The position numbers and the translations under genes are program-made. Positions 16,900 through 25,851 of a stretch of 64,000 bases of DNA are shown here, one piece after another. Position 1 is the stretch's first letter. The number at the start of each line of letters is the position of its first letter. This DNA is from Bacteroidota bacterium. Lineage in GTDB: Bacteria > Bacteroidota > Bacteroidia > UBA4408. The stretch covers positions 372,001-436,000 of the forward strand of contig JADKHO010000004.1 in NCBI GenBank assembly GCA_016721765.1, written 5' to 3'. The notes beneath the pieces are model-generated. The model was not told the origin of the DNA, searched no databases, and was given only the letters and a program-made list of their open reading frames with translations.

Positions 16900-19890
16900 A
16901 TGAGAATACACGTAAAACTACTCACTATCCTATTGCTTTGCGGCACACTGGTAACTTCTTGCAAAAGCACTAAAACGAGTAATGCACCTGCTTCATCAGT
17001 GTCAACAGCAGCTGCTCAAACAGTTATTGAAGCTCCAAAGGATGTTCCCAAAGTATACTCCTATCAAACTTTTAAAAATGACCCGCTAAATGCCAGAGTT
17101 TATACACTCGATAATGGCTTTAAAGTGTATATGACAGTCTATAAAGATGCTCCACGCATCCAAACCTACATCGCCACAAAAGCAGGAAGCAAAAATGACC
17201 CTGCCGATGCTACCGGTTTGGCGCATTACCTTGAACACATGTTATTTAAAGGCACAGATAAGTATGGTACGCTTGATTTTGCAAAAGAAAAGCCTGAGTT
17301 AGATAAAATAGAAGTGTTATATGAACTATATCGGAATACAAAAGACGATAAAACCCGAAATGCTGTCTATCACCAAATTGATAGTATTAGCGGGGTGGCG
17401 GCGAAATTTTCTATTGCAAATGAATACGATAAAATGATTTCAGCGCTGGGTTCTAAAGGTAATAATGCATTCACCAGTTTTGAACAAACCGTTTATGTAA
17501 ATGATATTCCTAGCAATCAACTCGAGAACTGGCTTTCGCTGGAGTCGGAACGATTCCGCCATCCGGTGCTGCGCATTTTCCATACCGAATTGGAAGCGGT
17601 GTATGAAGAAAAAAATAGAAGTCTTGATTCAGATGATAATAAACTATTTGAAGCGATGTTTTCGAACCTTTTTAAAAAGCACACTTACGGAAGTCAAACT
17701 ACCATTGGTACAATTGAGCATTTAAAAAATCCATCCCTTTTAAAAATTAAAGATTATTACAATACGTATTATGTGCCCAACAACATGGCGCTTATTTTAT
17801 CCGGTGATTTTAACCCGGACGAAGCAATTAAAATGATTGATTCCAAGTTTGGTTCTTTGCCTTATAAAGCAGTGCCGGCATATAAGGTGGCTGTGGAAGA
17901 GCCAATCGCTGAACCACGAATTGTGCAAGTTTTGGGGCCTGATGCCGAATCACTAGCTATTGGATATCGATTTGGAGGTGTAGAAACTTCTGATGCAGAT
18001 ATGGTAAAGTTTCTAAGTAAAATCATTTACAACGGTACTGCCGGATTATTTGATTTATACTTAAACCAACAGCAAAAGGTGCTTGAGGCGTATTCGTTTC
18101 CTTACTTATTAAATGATTATTCTACTTTAATATTAGGAGCTTCTCCAAAAGAAGGCCAAACACTGGAACAAACCAAAACCTTAATGTTAGAACAAATTGA
18201 GCGACTTAAAAAAGCTGATTTTCCCGATTGGATTTTAGCTGCAATTGTGACTGATTTAAAAGTGGCACTGACTAAATCGTATGGCGCAAACAGAGGAAGG
18301 GCCGATGATTTGCTTGATGCATTTACCGCGAATATTGATTACCAAAGAAAAGTTGATGAAATAGGACGATTTGAAAAAATTACAAAACAACAGCTTGTAG
18401 AATTCGCGAATAAGAACCTTCAAAATAATTATGTGTTGGTATACAAGCATACCGGAGAAGATACTTCCATTCAAAAAGTAGTGAAGCCCATTATTACTCC
18501 GGTAGAAGTGAACCGAAACGCACAATCCGAATTTCTTAAATCAATTGTTAATGCAAAAGTACCTGCAATTGAACCCGTATTTTTAGATTATAAAAAAGAC
18601 ATTCAGGAAGTAAACTTGAAAAATAATATTCCGCTCTTCTATAAGAAAAACACTGAGAACAACACGTTCAGTATGTATTACATTCTTGATATGGGTACCA
18701 ATAACGATAAAAAAGCTGGTATTGCTATCGACTATTTAAATTACCTCGGGACCTCTAAATTAAGCCCTTCTGAGGTTCAAGAAGCGTTTTATAAATTGGG
18801 TTGCCGTTTTGAAGTTTACAATTCGGAGGAGCAAATTTATGTTAGCTTGAATGGGCTCGCCGAAAATTTTGAAAAAGCTACCATTCTTTTTGAAAGCTTG
18901 CTTAGCGATGCTCAACCTAATAAAACGGCCTTATCTGAATTGATTGAAGATGCATTGAAAAAAAGAGCGGATGCAAAACTCTCTAAAGATGAAATTCTTC
19001 AACGTGCCATGCGCAATTATGCCAAGTATGGTGCAAAATCTCCCTACACGAATATCCTTTCGGAGAAAGAGCTTAGAGCTTTAAAACCTGCAGAATTAAT
19101 ATCCATTATTAAATCACTCACAGGCTATCAGCACCGTGTGTTGTATTTCGGTCCGGAAGCAACCGATAATTTAGTAAGCATTTTAAATGCACAACATAAA
19201 ACGCCTGAACTGTTAAAGGATGTCCCTACAGCTACTGAATTTCCTGAACTTGAAACAACTGCGGATAAAATTTATGTGGTGAATTACGACATGAAACAAG
19301 CCGAAATATTATCGCTGAGTAAAGGAGAAACTTATTCCAAAAACAATGCTGCAAAAATCGCTTTATTCAACGAATATTTTGGTGGTGGAATGGGTAGCAT
19401 CGTATTCCAAACCATGCGTGAATCAAAAGCTTTAGCTTATGGGGTATATGCTTCCTTTGGCAATCCAACTTATGCAAATCGTGCCCACTATGTTAGCAGC
19501 TATATTGGTACACAAGCCGATAAATTACCTGAAGCTATGGCAGGAATGGACGATTTGATGAACAACATTCCGCATTCCGAAAATCTGTTTGAAGGTTCTA
19601 AAACCGCTGTAATTCAAAAAATTAGAACCGAGCGCATTACCAAAGAAGCGGTGCTATTTAACTTTGAACGAGCCCGAAAACTAGGGCTGGATTATGATAT
19701 CCGCAGCGATGTGTTTCTACAAATACCTGCTATCACTTTCGCTGATTTAGAAGCTTTTAGCAAACAACATGTGAAAGGAAAAAAATATACGCGAATGGTT
19801 TTGGGCGATAAAAAAGTGTTAGATATGAAAACATTGAACAGATACGGAAAAGTGGAGTTTCTTAATTTGAAAGATGTTTTTGGATATTAA
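16900..19890 (+). CDS. M16 family (pitrilysin-like) metallopeptidase, lipoprotein
   Basis: Zinc peptidase with two M16 halves, 996 residues from the chosen start. The inverted zinc motif HYLEH is at residues 109-113, with the distal glutamate in ELEAVYEEKNR. The second half is the inactive half typical of the family and contains the substrate-clamping YFGGGMGSIVFQTMRESKALAYG segment. The start at ATG 16900 gives a classic lipoprotein signal (MRIHVKLLTILLLCGTLVTS with C21 next), so the enzyme is likely anchored in the cell envelope. The frame stays open upstream to 16789, but that would bury the signal peptide. Likely role: degradation of peptides or small proteins in the periplasm. Confidence 0.93.
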   Translation: MRIHVKLLTILLLCGTLVTSCKSTKTSNAPASSVSTAAAQTVIEAPKDVPKVYSYQTFKNDPLNARVYTLDNGFKVYMTVYKDAPRIQTYIATKAGSKNDPADATGLAHYLEHMLFKGTDKYGTLDFAKEKPELDKIEVLYELYRNTKDDKTRNAVYHQIDSISGVAAKFSIANEYDKMISALGSKGNNAFTSFEQTVYVNDIPSNQLENWLSLESERFRHPVLRIFHTELEAVYEEKNRSLDSDDNKLFEAMFSNLFKKHTYGSQTTIGTIEHLKNPSLLKIKDYYNTYYVPNNMALILSGDFNPDEAIKMIDSKFGSLPYKAVPAYKVAVEEPIAEPRIVQVLGPDAESLAIGYRFGGVETSDADMVKFLSKIIYNGTAGLFDLYLNQQQKVLEAYSFPYLLNDYSTLILGASPKEGQTLEQTKTLMLEQIERLKKADFPDWILAAIVTDLKVALTKSYGANRGRADDLLDAFTANIDYQRKVDEIGRFEKITKQQLVEFANKNLQNNYVLVYKHTGEDTSIQKVVKPIITPVEVNRNAQSEFLKSIVNAKVPAIEPVFLDYKKDIQEVNLKNNIPLFYKKNTENNTFSMYYILDMGTNNDKKAGIAIDYLNYLGTSKLSPSEVQEAFYKLGCRFEVYNSEEQIYVSLNGLAENFEKATILFESLLSDAQPNKTALSELIEDALKKRADAKLSKDEILQRAMRNYAKYGAKSPYTNILSEKELRALKPAELISIIKSLTGYQHRVLYFGPEATDNLVSILNAQHKTPELLKDVPTATEFPELETTADKIYVVNYDMKQAEILSLSKGETYSKNNAAKIALFNEYFGGGMGSIVFQTMRESKALAYGVYASFGNPTYANRAHYVSSYIGTQADKLPEAMAGMDDLMNNIPHSENLFEGSKTAVIQKIRTERITKEAVLFNFERARKLGLDYDIRSDVFLQIPAITFADLEAFSKQHVKGKKYTRMVLGDKKVLDMKTLNRYGKVEFLNLKDVFGY

Positions 19891-19954
19891 ATTTAGTATA
19901 ACAGGCCAAGATTAAAGCTTGTTAAGAATTACCAATTCCTGAATTATTTCACTT

Positions 19955-19982
19955 TTTGGTTCCTTTTAAAAACATACTTTTG
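19955..19982 (+). promoter_or_regulatory. Promoter of icd (TTTG-N16-TACTTTTG)
   Basis: A -33 TTTG at 19955-19958 and an exact -7 TACTTTTG at 19975-19982 with a 16-base spacer, leaving a leader of about 50 bases before the ATG at 20039. One of the two best complete promoter matches in the window. Confidence 0.6.
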
Positions 19983-20038
19983 CGCTACTATTGAAAGACA
20001 CAAATTTTAAAATAGAATTAACTATAAACCTTTAAAAA

Positions 20039-21265
20039 ATGAATAAAATAAAAGTAAGCAACCCTGTAGTGGAGCTTGATGGAGATGAAATGACTCGAGT
20101 GATTTGGGCGTTTATTAAAGAAAAATTAATTCACCCGTATTTAGATTTAGATATCAAATATTATGACCTGGGCATGGAGCATCGCGATGCTACTGATGAT
20201 AAAGTTACCGTGGAAGCAGCAGAAGCCATTAAAAAATACAATGTGGGAATTAAATGTGCCACCATTACGCCCGATGAAGAACGCGTAAAAGAGTTTAAAT
20301 TAAAACAAATGTGGAAATCGCCCAACGGTACCATCCGCAACATTTTAGATGGAACTGTTTTCCGCGAGCCTATTGTGATGAAAAACATTCCACGATTAGT
20401 TCCGAACTGGACAGCACCAATTTGTATTGGCCGCCATGCTTTTGGTGATCAATACCGTGCTACTGATTTTGTTACCAAAGGAAAAGGAAAACTCACCATT
20501 TCCTTTACACCCGAAGATGGCAGTGCGCCTCAATCATTTGAAGTATTTAATTTTAAAGGAGATGGAGTTGCTTTGGCGATGTATAATACCGATGAGAGCA
20601 TTAAAGGTTTTGCCCGCTCATGCTTTAACCAAGCCATCATGAAAAAATGGCCATTGTATCTCTCTACTAAAAATACCATCCTTAAAAAATACGATGGTCG
20701 ATTTAAAGATATTTTTGAAGAAATTTATCAAACTGAATTTAAAGCTAAAATGGATGGAATGGGCCTAACTTACGAGCATCGCCTTATCGACGACATGGTT
20801 GCAAGTGCCTTAAAATGGAACGGAAATTTTGTGTGGGCCTGTAAAAATTACGATGGCGATGTGCAAAGCGATACCGTTGCGCAAGGTTTTGGGTCCCTTG
20901 GATTAATGACCTCCACCCTTGTTACTCCCGATGGAAAAACAATGGAGGCAGAAGCAGCTCATGGCACGGTTACCCGCCATTACCGCATGCATCAGCAAGG
21001 TAAACCCACCAGCACAAATCCAATCGCATCCATCTTTGCTTGGACACAAGGCTTGGCTTTTAGAGGTATGCTGGACAATAACCAAGAATTAATTAAATTC
21101 TGTAAAGCATTGGAAACCGTTTGCATCGAAACAGTTGAAAGCGGAAAAATGACGAAAGATTTAGCGGTATGTATTCATGGAAACGCTGTGAAACAAGACC
21201 AATACCTAAGCACAGAAGAATTCTTAAATGCAATCGATACCAATTTGAGAACTAAATTGGCTTAA
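20039..21265 (+). CDS. icd: NADP-dependent isocitrate dehydrogenase (eukaryote-like type)
   Basis: TCA-cycle enzyme converting isocitrate to 2-oxoglutarate with NADPH production. The 408-residue sequence is of the homodimeric type II group shared with eukaryotes: VVELDGDEMTRVIW at the N-terminus, KSPNGTIRNILDGTVFREPI for isocitrate binding, the YDGDVQSD metal-binding segment, and EAAHGTVTRHYRMHQQGK with TSTNPIASIFAW for NADP. Cytoplasmic. It has its own promoter and an intrinsic terminator, so it is a single-gene unit. Confidence 0.97.
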   Translation: MNKIKVSNPVVELDGDEMTRVIWAFIKEKLIHPYLDLDIKYYDLGMEHRDATDDKVTVEAAEAIKKYNVGIKCATITPDEERVKEFKLKQMWKSPNGTIRNILDGTVFREPIVMKNIPRLVPNWTAPICIGRHAFGDQYRATDFVTKGKGKLTISFTPEDGSAPQSFEVFNFKGDGVALAMYNTDESIKGFARSCFNQAIMKKWPLYLSTKNTILKKYDGRFKDIFEEIYQTEFKAKMDGMGLTYEHRLIDDMVASALKWNGNFVWACKNYDGDVQSDTVAQGFGSLGLMTSTLVTPDGKTMEAEAAHGTVTRHYRMHQQGKPTSTNPIASIFAWTQGLAFRGMLDNNQELIKFCKALETVCIETVESGKMTKDLAVCIHGNAVKQDQYLSTEEFLNAIDTNLRTKLA

Positions 21266-21288
21266 GCTATTTCACTTAATTTTTTTTT

Positions 21289-21319
21289 AAACCACTTCAA
21301 TTTTGAGGTGGTTTTTTTT
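21289..21319 (+). terminator. Intrinsic terminator after icd
   Basis: Stem AAACCACTTCA / TGAGGTGGTTT (one G-U pair) with a tiny T-rich loop, followed by eight T. The T-run overlaps the -7 box of the next gene. Confidence 0.85.
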
Positions 21320-21326
21320 ATATTTG
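21319..21326 (+). promoter_or_regulatory. -7 box (TATATTTG) for the small membrane protein
   Basis: Exact TAnnTTTG match 22 bases before ATG 21348, starting in the last T of the icd terminator. Confidence 0.45.
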
Positions 21327-21347
21327 AAATTCTTAAACCCCTCTCTT

Positions 21348-21758
21348 ATGAAAAGTAGCACTAAAAATATTTTAGGTATTATTTTAGGTTTAGCAATTGC
21401 AATGACCTCTTTTATGTTGTTCGAAACCATTGCTCATTTTGCCTATCCCCTTCCGGCAGATGTGGATACCGACAACGCTGAAAGCATGAAAAACCACATG
21501 GCCAATGTTCCAACAGGCGCATTTTCTCTGGTGCTTTCAGGATGGATGGTTGGGTCCTTACTGGCGGGATATTTTGCACGCATGATTTCTAAAAATAATA
21601 GCTTTCGTAACCCCTTAATTATTGGATGCATTTTAGAAGCTGCCACAATTTTTAATTTCATACTCTTGCCGCATCCAATCTGGCTGATCATCATTAGCCT
21701 ATTGCTCATGATTCCTGCTGTTATGGTTGGTCATAACTTAAACAAATCGAATAATTAA
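21348..21758 (+). CDS. Small four-helix membrane protein, unknown function
   Basis: A 136-residue integral membrane protein of a family I do not recognise. Four hydrophobic helices are visible: ~7-28 (ILGIILGLAIAMTSFMLF), ~58-76 (FSLVLSGWMVGSLLAGYF), ~87-105 and ~108-127. Between the first two is a polar stretch with PLPADVDTDNAES. The glycine-rich helices resemble small membrane proteins near stress or transport genes, but that is not evidence of function. ATG 21348 is preferred: an earlier TTG at 21303 lies inside the icd terminator, and a -7 box ends 22 bases before the ATG. Confidence 0.8.
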   Translation: MKSSTKNILGIILGLAIAMTSFMLFETIAHFAYPLPADVDTDNAESMKNHMANVPTGAFSLVLSGWMVGSLLAGYFARMISKNNSFRNPLIIGCILEAATIFNFILLPHPIWLIIISLLLMIPAVMVGHNLNKSNN

Positions 21759-21859
21759 GTGGGCTAAAATAAGCTTCATAATTTACTTTCGGTATTGCTT
21801 TTAGAGCCACAGTATTCTATGAAAATAATGGTTGAAAAACTTTTATCGTTTCAAGAAAT

Positions 21860-21896
21860 AAAAAAACCGTCGTCCTTTACAGGAGACGGTTTTTTA
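21860..21896 (-). terminator. Intrinsic terminator after tRNA-His
   Basis: On the minus strand, a stem AACCGTC-TCC / GGA-GACGGTT with a one-base bulge and a TGTAAA loop, followed by at least six T. It lies about 12 bases past the tRNA 3' end. The flanking A and T runs make it nearly symmetric, so it could also stop rightward transcription from the small membrane protein gene. Confidence 0.85.
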
Positions 21897-21907
21897 TGTT
21901 TTAGAAG

Positions 21908-21982
21908 GGTGGATGATGGGGCTCGAACCCACGACCCTCGGTACCACAAACCGATGCTCTAACCAACTGAGCTACAACCACC
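21908..21982 (-). tRNA. tRNA-His (GTG)
   Basis: Full cloverleaf on the minus strand: acceptor arm with the extra 5' G (G-1) opposite C73 that is the identity element of tRNA-His, D arm AGCTCAGTTGGTTAGAGC, anticodon stem TCGGT/ACCGA with loop TTGTGGT (anticodon GTG), and T arm GTGGG-TTCGAGC-CCCAT. The CCA end is not encoded. The acceptor stem carries a U5-U68 mismatch. Confidence 0.97.
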
Positions 21983-21999
21983 ATTTTTAAAAGCGGATG

Positions 22000-22007
22000 C
22001 AAAGATA
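22000..22007 (-). promoter_or_regulatory. -7 box (TATCTTTG) for tRNA-His
   Basis: Exact TAnnTTTG match on the minus strand, 18 bases upstream of the mature tRNA 5' end. A 14-base perfect palindrome (22024-22037) sits where the -33 element would be. Confidence 0.5.
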
Positions 22008-22023
22008 TAATTTTATTTTTTTA

Positions 22024-22037
22024 ATTCATGCATGAAT
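22024..22037. repeat. 14-base perfect palindrome upstream of tRNA-His
   Basis: ATTCATGCATGAAT reads the same on both strands. It begins 16 bases upstream of the tRNA-His -7 box. It could be an operator or chance in AT-rich spacer. Confidence 0.4.
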
Positions 22038-22096
22038 GTATAAACGGAGACTAATTTCTTACTAGTTACTCTTAGCCAGTTATATGCAAGTTCACA

Positions 22097-23125
22097 TTAA
22101 GCTGTCAGCTCCCCACAAAGTGAGGCGGTGAGCATTTTTTCGATTTTAGCTCGGGGCAATTTTTTTCCAAGCAAATACATCAATTTAGCAACTGCTGCTT
22201 CTGTGGTGATGTCCTTTCCGCTCACCACACCTATTTTAGCCAGTCCTTCACTGGTTTCGTATGTTCCTTGCTTAACTGTTCCTGCATTACATTGCGATAC
22301 ATTGTAAATAATTATTCCCTTTTTTATTGCTACGCGCAAGCAATCAATAAACCAGTCAGCACTAGGCGCATTGCCGCTTCCAAAAGTTTCGAGTACTACC
22401 GCTTTTAAATCCTTTGTGCCCAAAATAGCCTCAACGGTATTTTTACCAATACCCGGAAAAAGCTTAAGAATGGCAATATTGGTATCAAATTCAAAACTGG
22501 CTTTCATTTTTTTAGAACTGGCTTTTTGAATGCGTACGTAATTGTACTTGATAGCCACACCTGCTTCTGCAAGAATTGGGTAGTTGGGCGATTGAAAAGC
22601 ATCAAAATGCTCCGAATTAAATTTATGGGTGCGGTTGCCTCGATACAATTCATATTCAAAATAAATGGCCACCTCCGGAACTATTGGTTTACCTTTTTCT
22701 TTTGCTCCGGCAATCTCAATAGCTGTTATTAAATTTTCTTTTCCGTCGGTACGAATAATTCCTATGGGCAATTGCGAACCGGTAAGAATTACGGGCTTGT
22801 TTAAGTTTTCAAGCATAAAGCTCAAGGCCGATGCGGTGAAAGCCATTGTATCAGAACCATGCAGAATCACAAACCCATCGTATAAATCATAATTCTCTTG
22901 AATAATTTTCGCCAGTTTCACCCAGGTGGCCGGCTCCATATTACTTGAATCAATTGGCGGCGTAAAGGAAATAGAAGCTAAATCAATATCAAACTTTTCC
23001 AACTCGGGCACTTGCTTTTTGATGTGAGCAAAATTAAATGGGACAAGCGAACCGGTTTTTGCGTCTTGCTTCATACCGATGGTTCCGCCGGTATAAATGA
23101 GCAATACAGAAGTTTTTTTTTGCAT
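22097..23125 (-). CDS. ansA: Type I L-asparaginase
   Basis: Cytoplasmic enzyme hydrolysing L-asparagine to aspartate and ammonia. At 342 residues it matches the AnsA (type I) group. The two threonine signatures are visible: LIYTGGTIGMKQD (first catalytic Thr, ~residues 9-21) and VILHGSDTMAFTASAL (second, with the S-D-T triad). VLETFGSGNAPS near residue 245 is the conserved glycine-rich turn. No signal peptide, which separates it from the periplasmic type II enzyme. The gene starts 12 bases after tatD ends on the same strand, so the two are probably co-transcribed. Confidence 0.95.
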   Translation of the reverse strand: MQKKTSVLLIYTGGTIGMKQDAKTGSLVPFNFAHIKKQVPELEKFDIDLASISFTPPIDSSNMEPATWVKLAKIIQENYDLYDGFVILHGSDTMAFTASALSFMLENLNKPVILTGSQLPIGIIRTDGKENLITAIEIAGAKEKGKPIVPEVAIYFEYELYRGNRTHKFNSEHFDAFQSPNYPILAEAGVAIKYNYVRIQKASSKKMKASFEFDTNIAILKLFPGIGKNTVEAILGTKDLKAVVLETFGSGNAPSADWFIDCLRVAIKKGIIIYNVSQCNAGTVKQGTYETSEGLAKIGVVSGKDITTEAAVAKLMYLLGKKLPRAKIEKMLTASLCGELTA

Positions 23126-23137
23126 ACGAGTAACGAA

Positions 23138-23917
23138 TTAGTTTCCAAAAACCAGTAAAGCATTTTCGCTGGTAATTTTTGCTACCTCTTCGATAGGGCA
23201 GTTTTTTAGTTCAGCAATTTTTTGAGCTATTAACGGGATGTACCCGCTCTCATTGCGCTTACCGCGATGAGGCACAGGTGCAAGATAGGGGGAATCTGTT
23301 TCTAAAACAATTTTTTCGAGACCAATTTCTGCAACCACTTTATCTAATCCCGAATTTTTAAAAGTCACCACCCCTCCTATTCCAAGGTAAAAACCGAGTT
23401 CAATAACTTCCTGTGCTTGCTTGCTATTGCCACTAAAGCAATGAAATATCCCGCGAAGAACATTCACCTCATTGGGTACACAATACTCCTTCAAAATAGT
23501 ATAAATCTCATCATACGCATCACGACAGTGAATGGATATTGGAAGATTTAATTCCATAGCCCATTCAATTTGGGTTCGAAACGCCTTTCTTTGCTGCTCC
23601 ACAAAAGTTTTATCCCAATACAAATCCATTCCAATTTCGCCCACAGCGCAATAGTTGCGACTAAATAAATGCGATTTTATCAGGGCTAATTCAGATTCAA
23701 CTGTTTCATTAACCGAGCAAGGATGCAATCCCATCATGGCAAAGCAATTTACAGGATAGTTTGATTCTAACTGATGCATCACCCCAATAGAGCTGGAATC
23801 GATATTGGGAAGATAAAATTTTGTAACACCATTTTCAATGGCTTGTGCAATCATTTGAGCTCTGTCGGCATCAAATTCTTGAGCATAAAGGTGGGTGTGT
23901 GTATCAATAAGTAGCAT
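23138..23917 (-). CDS. tatD: TatD family metal-dependent hydrolase (DNase)
   Basis: A 259-residue amidohydrolase-fold enzyme of the TatD family, which has metal-dependent nuclease activity and roles in DNA quality control. Metal ligands are in DTHTHLYAQEFD (~residues 5-16), GEIGMDLYW, the PISIHCRD strand, FHCFSGN and the final ETDSPYLAPVPHRGKRNES motif. Cytoplasmic. First gene of the tatD-ansA pair; its -7 box lies almost directly on the start codon. Confidence 0.93.
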   Translation of the reverse strand: MLLIDTHTHLYAQEFDADRAQMIAQAIENGVTKFYLPNIDSSSIGVMHQLESNYPVNCFAMMGLHPCSVNETVESELALIKSHLFSRNYCAVGEIGMDLYWDKTFVEQQRKAFRTQIEWAMELNLPISIHCRDAYDEIYTILKEYCVPNEVNVLRGIFHCFSGNSKQAQEVIELGFYLGIGGVVTFKNSGLDKVVAEIGLEKIVLETDSPYLAPVPHRGKRNESGYIPLIAQKIAELKNCPIEEVAKITSENALLVFGN

Positions 23918-23921
23918 TTTA

Positions 23922-23929
23922 CAAAAATA
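23922..23929 (-). promoter_or_regulatory. -7 box (TATTTTTG) for tatD
   Basis: Exact TAnnTTTG match on the minus strand only four bases before the tatD ATG, which would give an almost leaderless transcript if used. Confidence 0.3.
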
Positions 23930-23976
23930 GGAAAAGACTCTTTTGCAGGATTTTATATTTTTACTGAAAATTAGTT

Positions 23977-24954
23977 ATGGCAAAAATTCTATTCATTCGA
24001 TTTAGTTCTATTGGCGACATAGTGCTTACTTCGCCAGTTGTTAGAAGTGCAAAGCAGCAGCTTAAAGCCGCAGAAATTCATTTCCTGACAAAAAAATCGT
24101 TTGCTAGTATTGTAGAGCTTAACCCTAACATTGATAAGGTTTACAGCATCGAAAAGCACATTGATGAAGTTATTCCTCAACTCAAAATCGAACAGTACGA
24201 TTACATTATCGACTTGCATTATAACATACGCAGTGTGTTGGTGCGACTTAAACTCAACCGGCCATCTTTTACTTTTTATAAAACCAATTTAAAAAAGTGG
24301 TTGATGGTGAATTGGAAACTTAAAAAAAAGCCAAACGAACATATTGTGAACCGCTATTTTAAAGCTGTTCAAAAAATTGGTGTGAAGAATGACAAACAAG
24401 GATTAGATTTTTTTATCCCTGCTAAAGATGAAGTTCATCTTAGTTTGTTGCCAGCATCCCATCAAAAAGGCTATATCGCTTTTGTGATTGGTGCCAAACA
24501 TTTTACCAAACGAATGCCCAAAGAAAAAATGCTTTCTATTTGTAAAAAGTTAACGCATCCAATTGTTTTGCTTGGAGGGAAGGAAGATTTGGAGGTGGCA
24601 AATTTTCTTGAAAAAGAAGTAGGAAATACTGTTTACAATGCTTGTGGTAAATATAATTTGCAGCAATCGGCATCTCTTGTAAAACAAGCCCATAAAGTAA
24701 TTACCCACGATACCGGCTTAATGCACATTGCAGCGGCCTTCAAAAAAGAAATAATATCTGTATGGGGAAGCACAATTCCTGAATTTGGAATGTCGCCCTA
24801 TTTACCGGAGCATTCAAAACCGGCGATACTAGTGGAAGTTAAAAATTTAGCTTGCCGCCCTTGTTCAAAAATTGGCTTTCCGAAATGCCCTAAAGGACAT
24901 TTTAAATGCATGAATAATATTGATGAGGAACTCCTTATAAAAGCAGCAAACTAA
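23977..24954 (+). CDS. Glycosyltransferase family 9 (heptosyltransferase-like)
   Basis: A 325-residue GT-B enzyme of the ADP-heptose:LPS heptosyltransferase family, probably adding a sugar to the lipopolysaccharide core on the cytoplasmic face. The N-terminus has the family signature ILFIRFSSIGDIVLTSPVVR, and the donor-binding half ends in KVITHDTGLMHIAAAFKKEI, with VWGSTIPEFGMSPY after it. The last 40 residues hold four cysteines (LACRPCSKIGFPKCPKGHFKC), often seen in Bacteroidota members. The gene is divergent from tatD and convergent with the next gene, whose stop is adjacent. Confidence 0.92.
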   Translation: MAKILFIRFSSIGDIVLTSPVVRSAKQQLKAAEIHFLTKKSFASIVELNPNIDKVYSIEKHIDEVIPQLKIEQYDYIIDLHYNIRSVLVRLKLNRPSFTFYKTNLKKWLMVNWKLKKKPNEHIVNRYFKAVQKIGVKNDKQGLDFFIPAKDEVHLSLLPASHQKGYIAFVIGAKHFTKRMPKEKMLSICKKLTHPIVLLGGKEDLEVANFLEKEVGNTVYNACGKYNLQQSASLVKQAHKVITHDTGLMHIAAAFKKEIISVWGSTIPEFGMSPYLPEHSKPAILVEVKNLACRPCSKIGFPKCPKGHFKCMNNIDEELLIKAAN

Positions 24955-25851
24955 TTATTTTTTCATGGTCGAATACTTGTACCACTGAAATCCGGCGACA
25001 TTTATATGATCGAGTAATTCCGTCTTTTTGGCATTGTATTCATCCAAAAAAATTTTGTTAGCTTCATCTTGTGCATGCTCCTGCTGCCATTCGCCCAAAA
25101 ATTCACCGGTGCTGCCCCAAATAGGAATAATGGTAACTTTTTTTGAAACTGCGGCAAAAGAATGTAAGCGCTCTTGGGCGCGATCATAAGCCTTTTCGGG
25201 ATTTTTCAGATAAACATCCACTAAAATTCGATCTACCGTATTTGCAATAACCTTTGCTTGTCCTCTGCTTGGCTTGCCCACATAAACCTCCGATTTAATA
25301 CCCAAGGCCTGAGCCAATGAATCAATTCGAAACATTTGCACCCGGTAAAATTTAAATGCACCTGAAGTATCACAACTGCAATTTGTTGGCATTAAATAGC
25401 GCGTGCAATAATACCCTCCCGGTGCAGTACTTTTTCGGTTCCAATACTCGAATTCAAAATTTAATACATTCACTCTTTCAATTGTATCTGTTCGAGTGCG
25501 GTTATATTTTGCAATAATAGTATTAAAGGTGTCATACTGTTCGCTGCTCATAGCAAAGGATATAATTCCATACTGTTGCTTCGCCCTTTTAATAAAAGAT
25601 GCCAGTATTTTCCCACCGGTTTTTGGGTTGCTGATTTGAATCTGCTTTTCAATGTCCTTTGTTTTATAGGTGCATAAGGCATTAAATCCATTTTTCTTGC
25701 AGTAATTCAATAACTGATCTTCGAGAGGCCGTTTTCCCAATATTTTATCAAAGCCATCTACATACAAACCTTTATATGGCTGTGCGTTTGCCGGCTGACT
25801 AAAAAATATGCAGCAAAATAAACCGATTAAAAAAACAATTCTACTTCTCAA
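24955..25851 (-). CDS. Secreted protein of unknown function, TIM-barrel-like
   Basis: A 298-residue exported protein: signal peptide ~1-23 ending NAQPY. The mature part begins KGLYVDGFDKILGKR and shows alternating strands and helices (NGFNALCTYKTKDIE, GIISFAMSSEQYDTF, VNVLNFEFEYWN, VTIIPIWGSTGEF), consistent with a TIM-barrel glycosidase-like fold, though I see no family motif. A cysteine cluster YYCTRYLMPTNCSCDTSG lies near the middle. It is the last gene of a leftward run and overlaps the HTTM gene by 11 bases, so the two are tightly linked. It has no T9SS sorting domain. Confidence 0.7.
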   Translation of the reverse strand: MRSRIVFLIGLFCCIFFSQPANAQPYKGLYVDGFDKILGKRPLEDQLLNYCKKNGFNALCTYKTKDIEKQIQISNPKTGGKILASFIKRAKQQYGIISFAMSSEQYDTFNTIIAKYNRTRTDTIERVNVLNFEFEYWNRKSTAPGGYYCTRYLMPTNCSCDTSGAFKFYRVQMFRIDSLAQALGIKSEVYVGKPSRGQAKVIANTVDRILVDVYLKNPEKAYDRAQERLHSFAAVSKKVTIIPIWGSTGEFLGEWQQEHAQDEANKIFLDEYNAKKTELLDHINVAGFQWYKYSTMKK

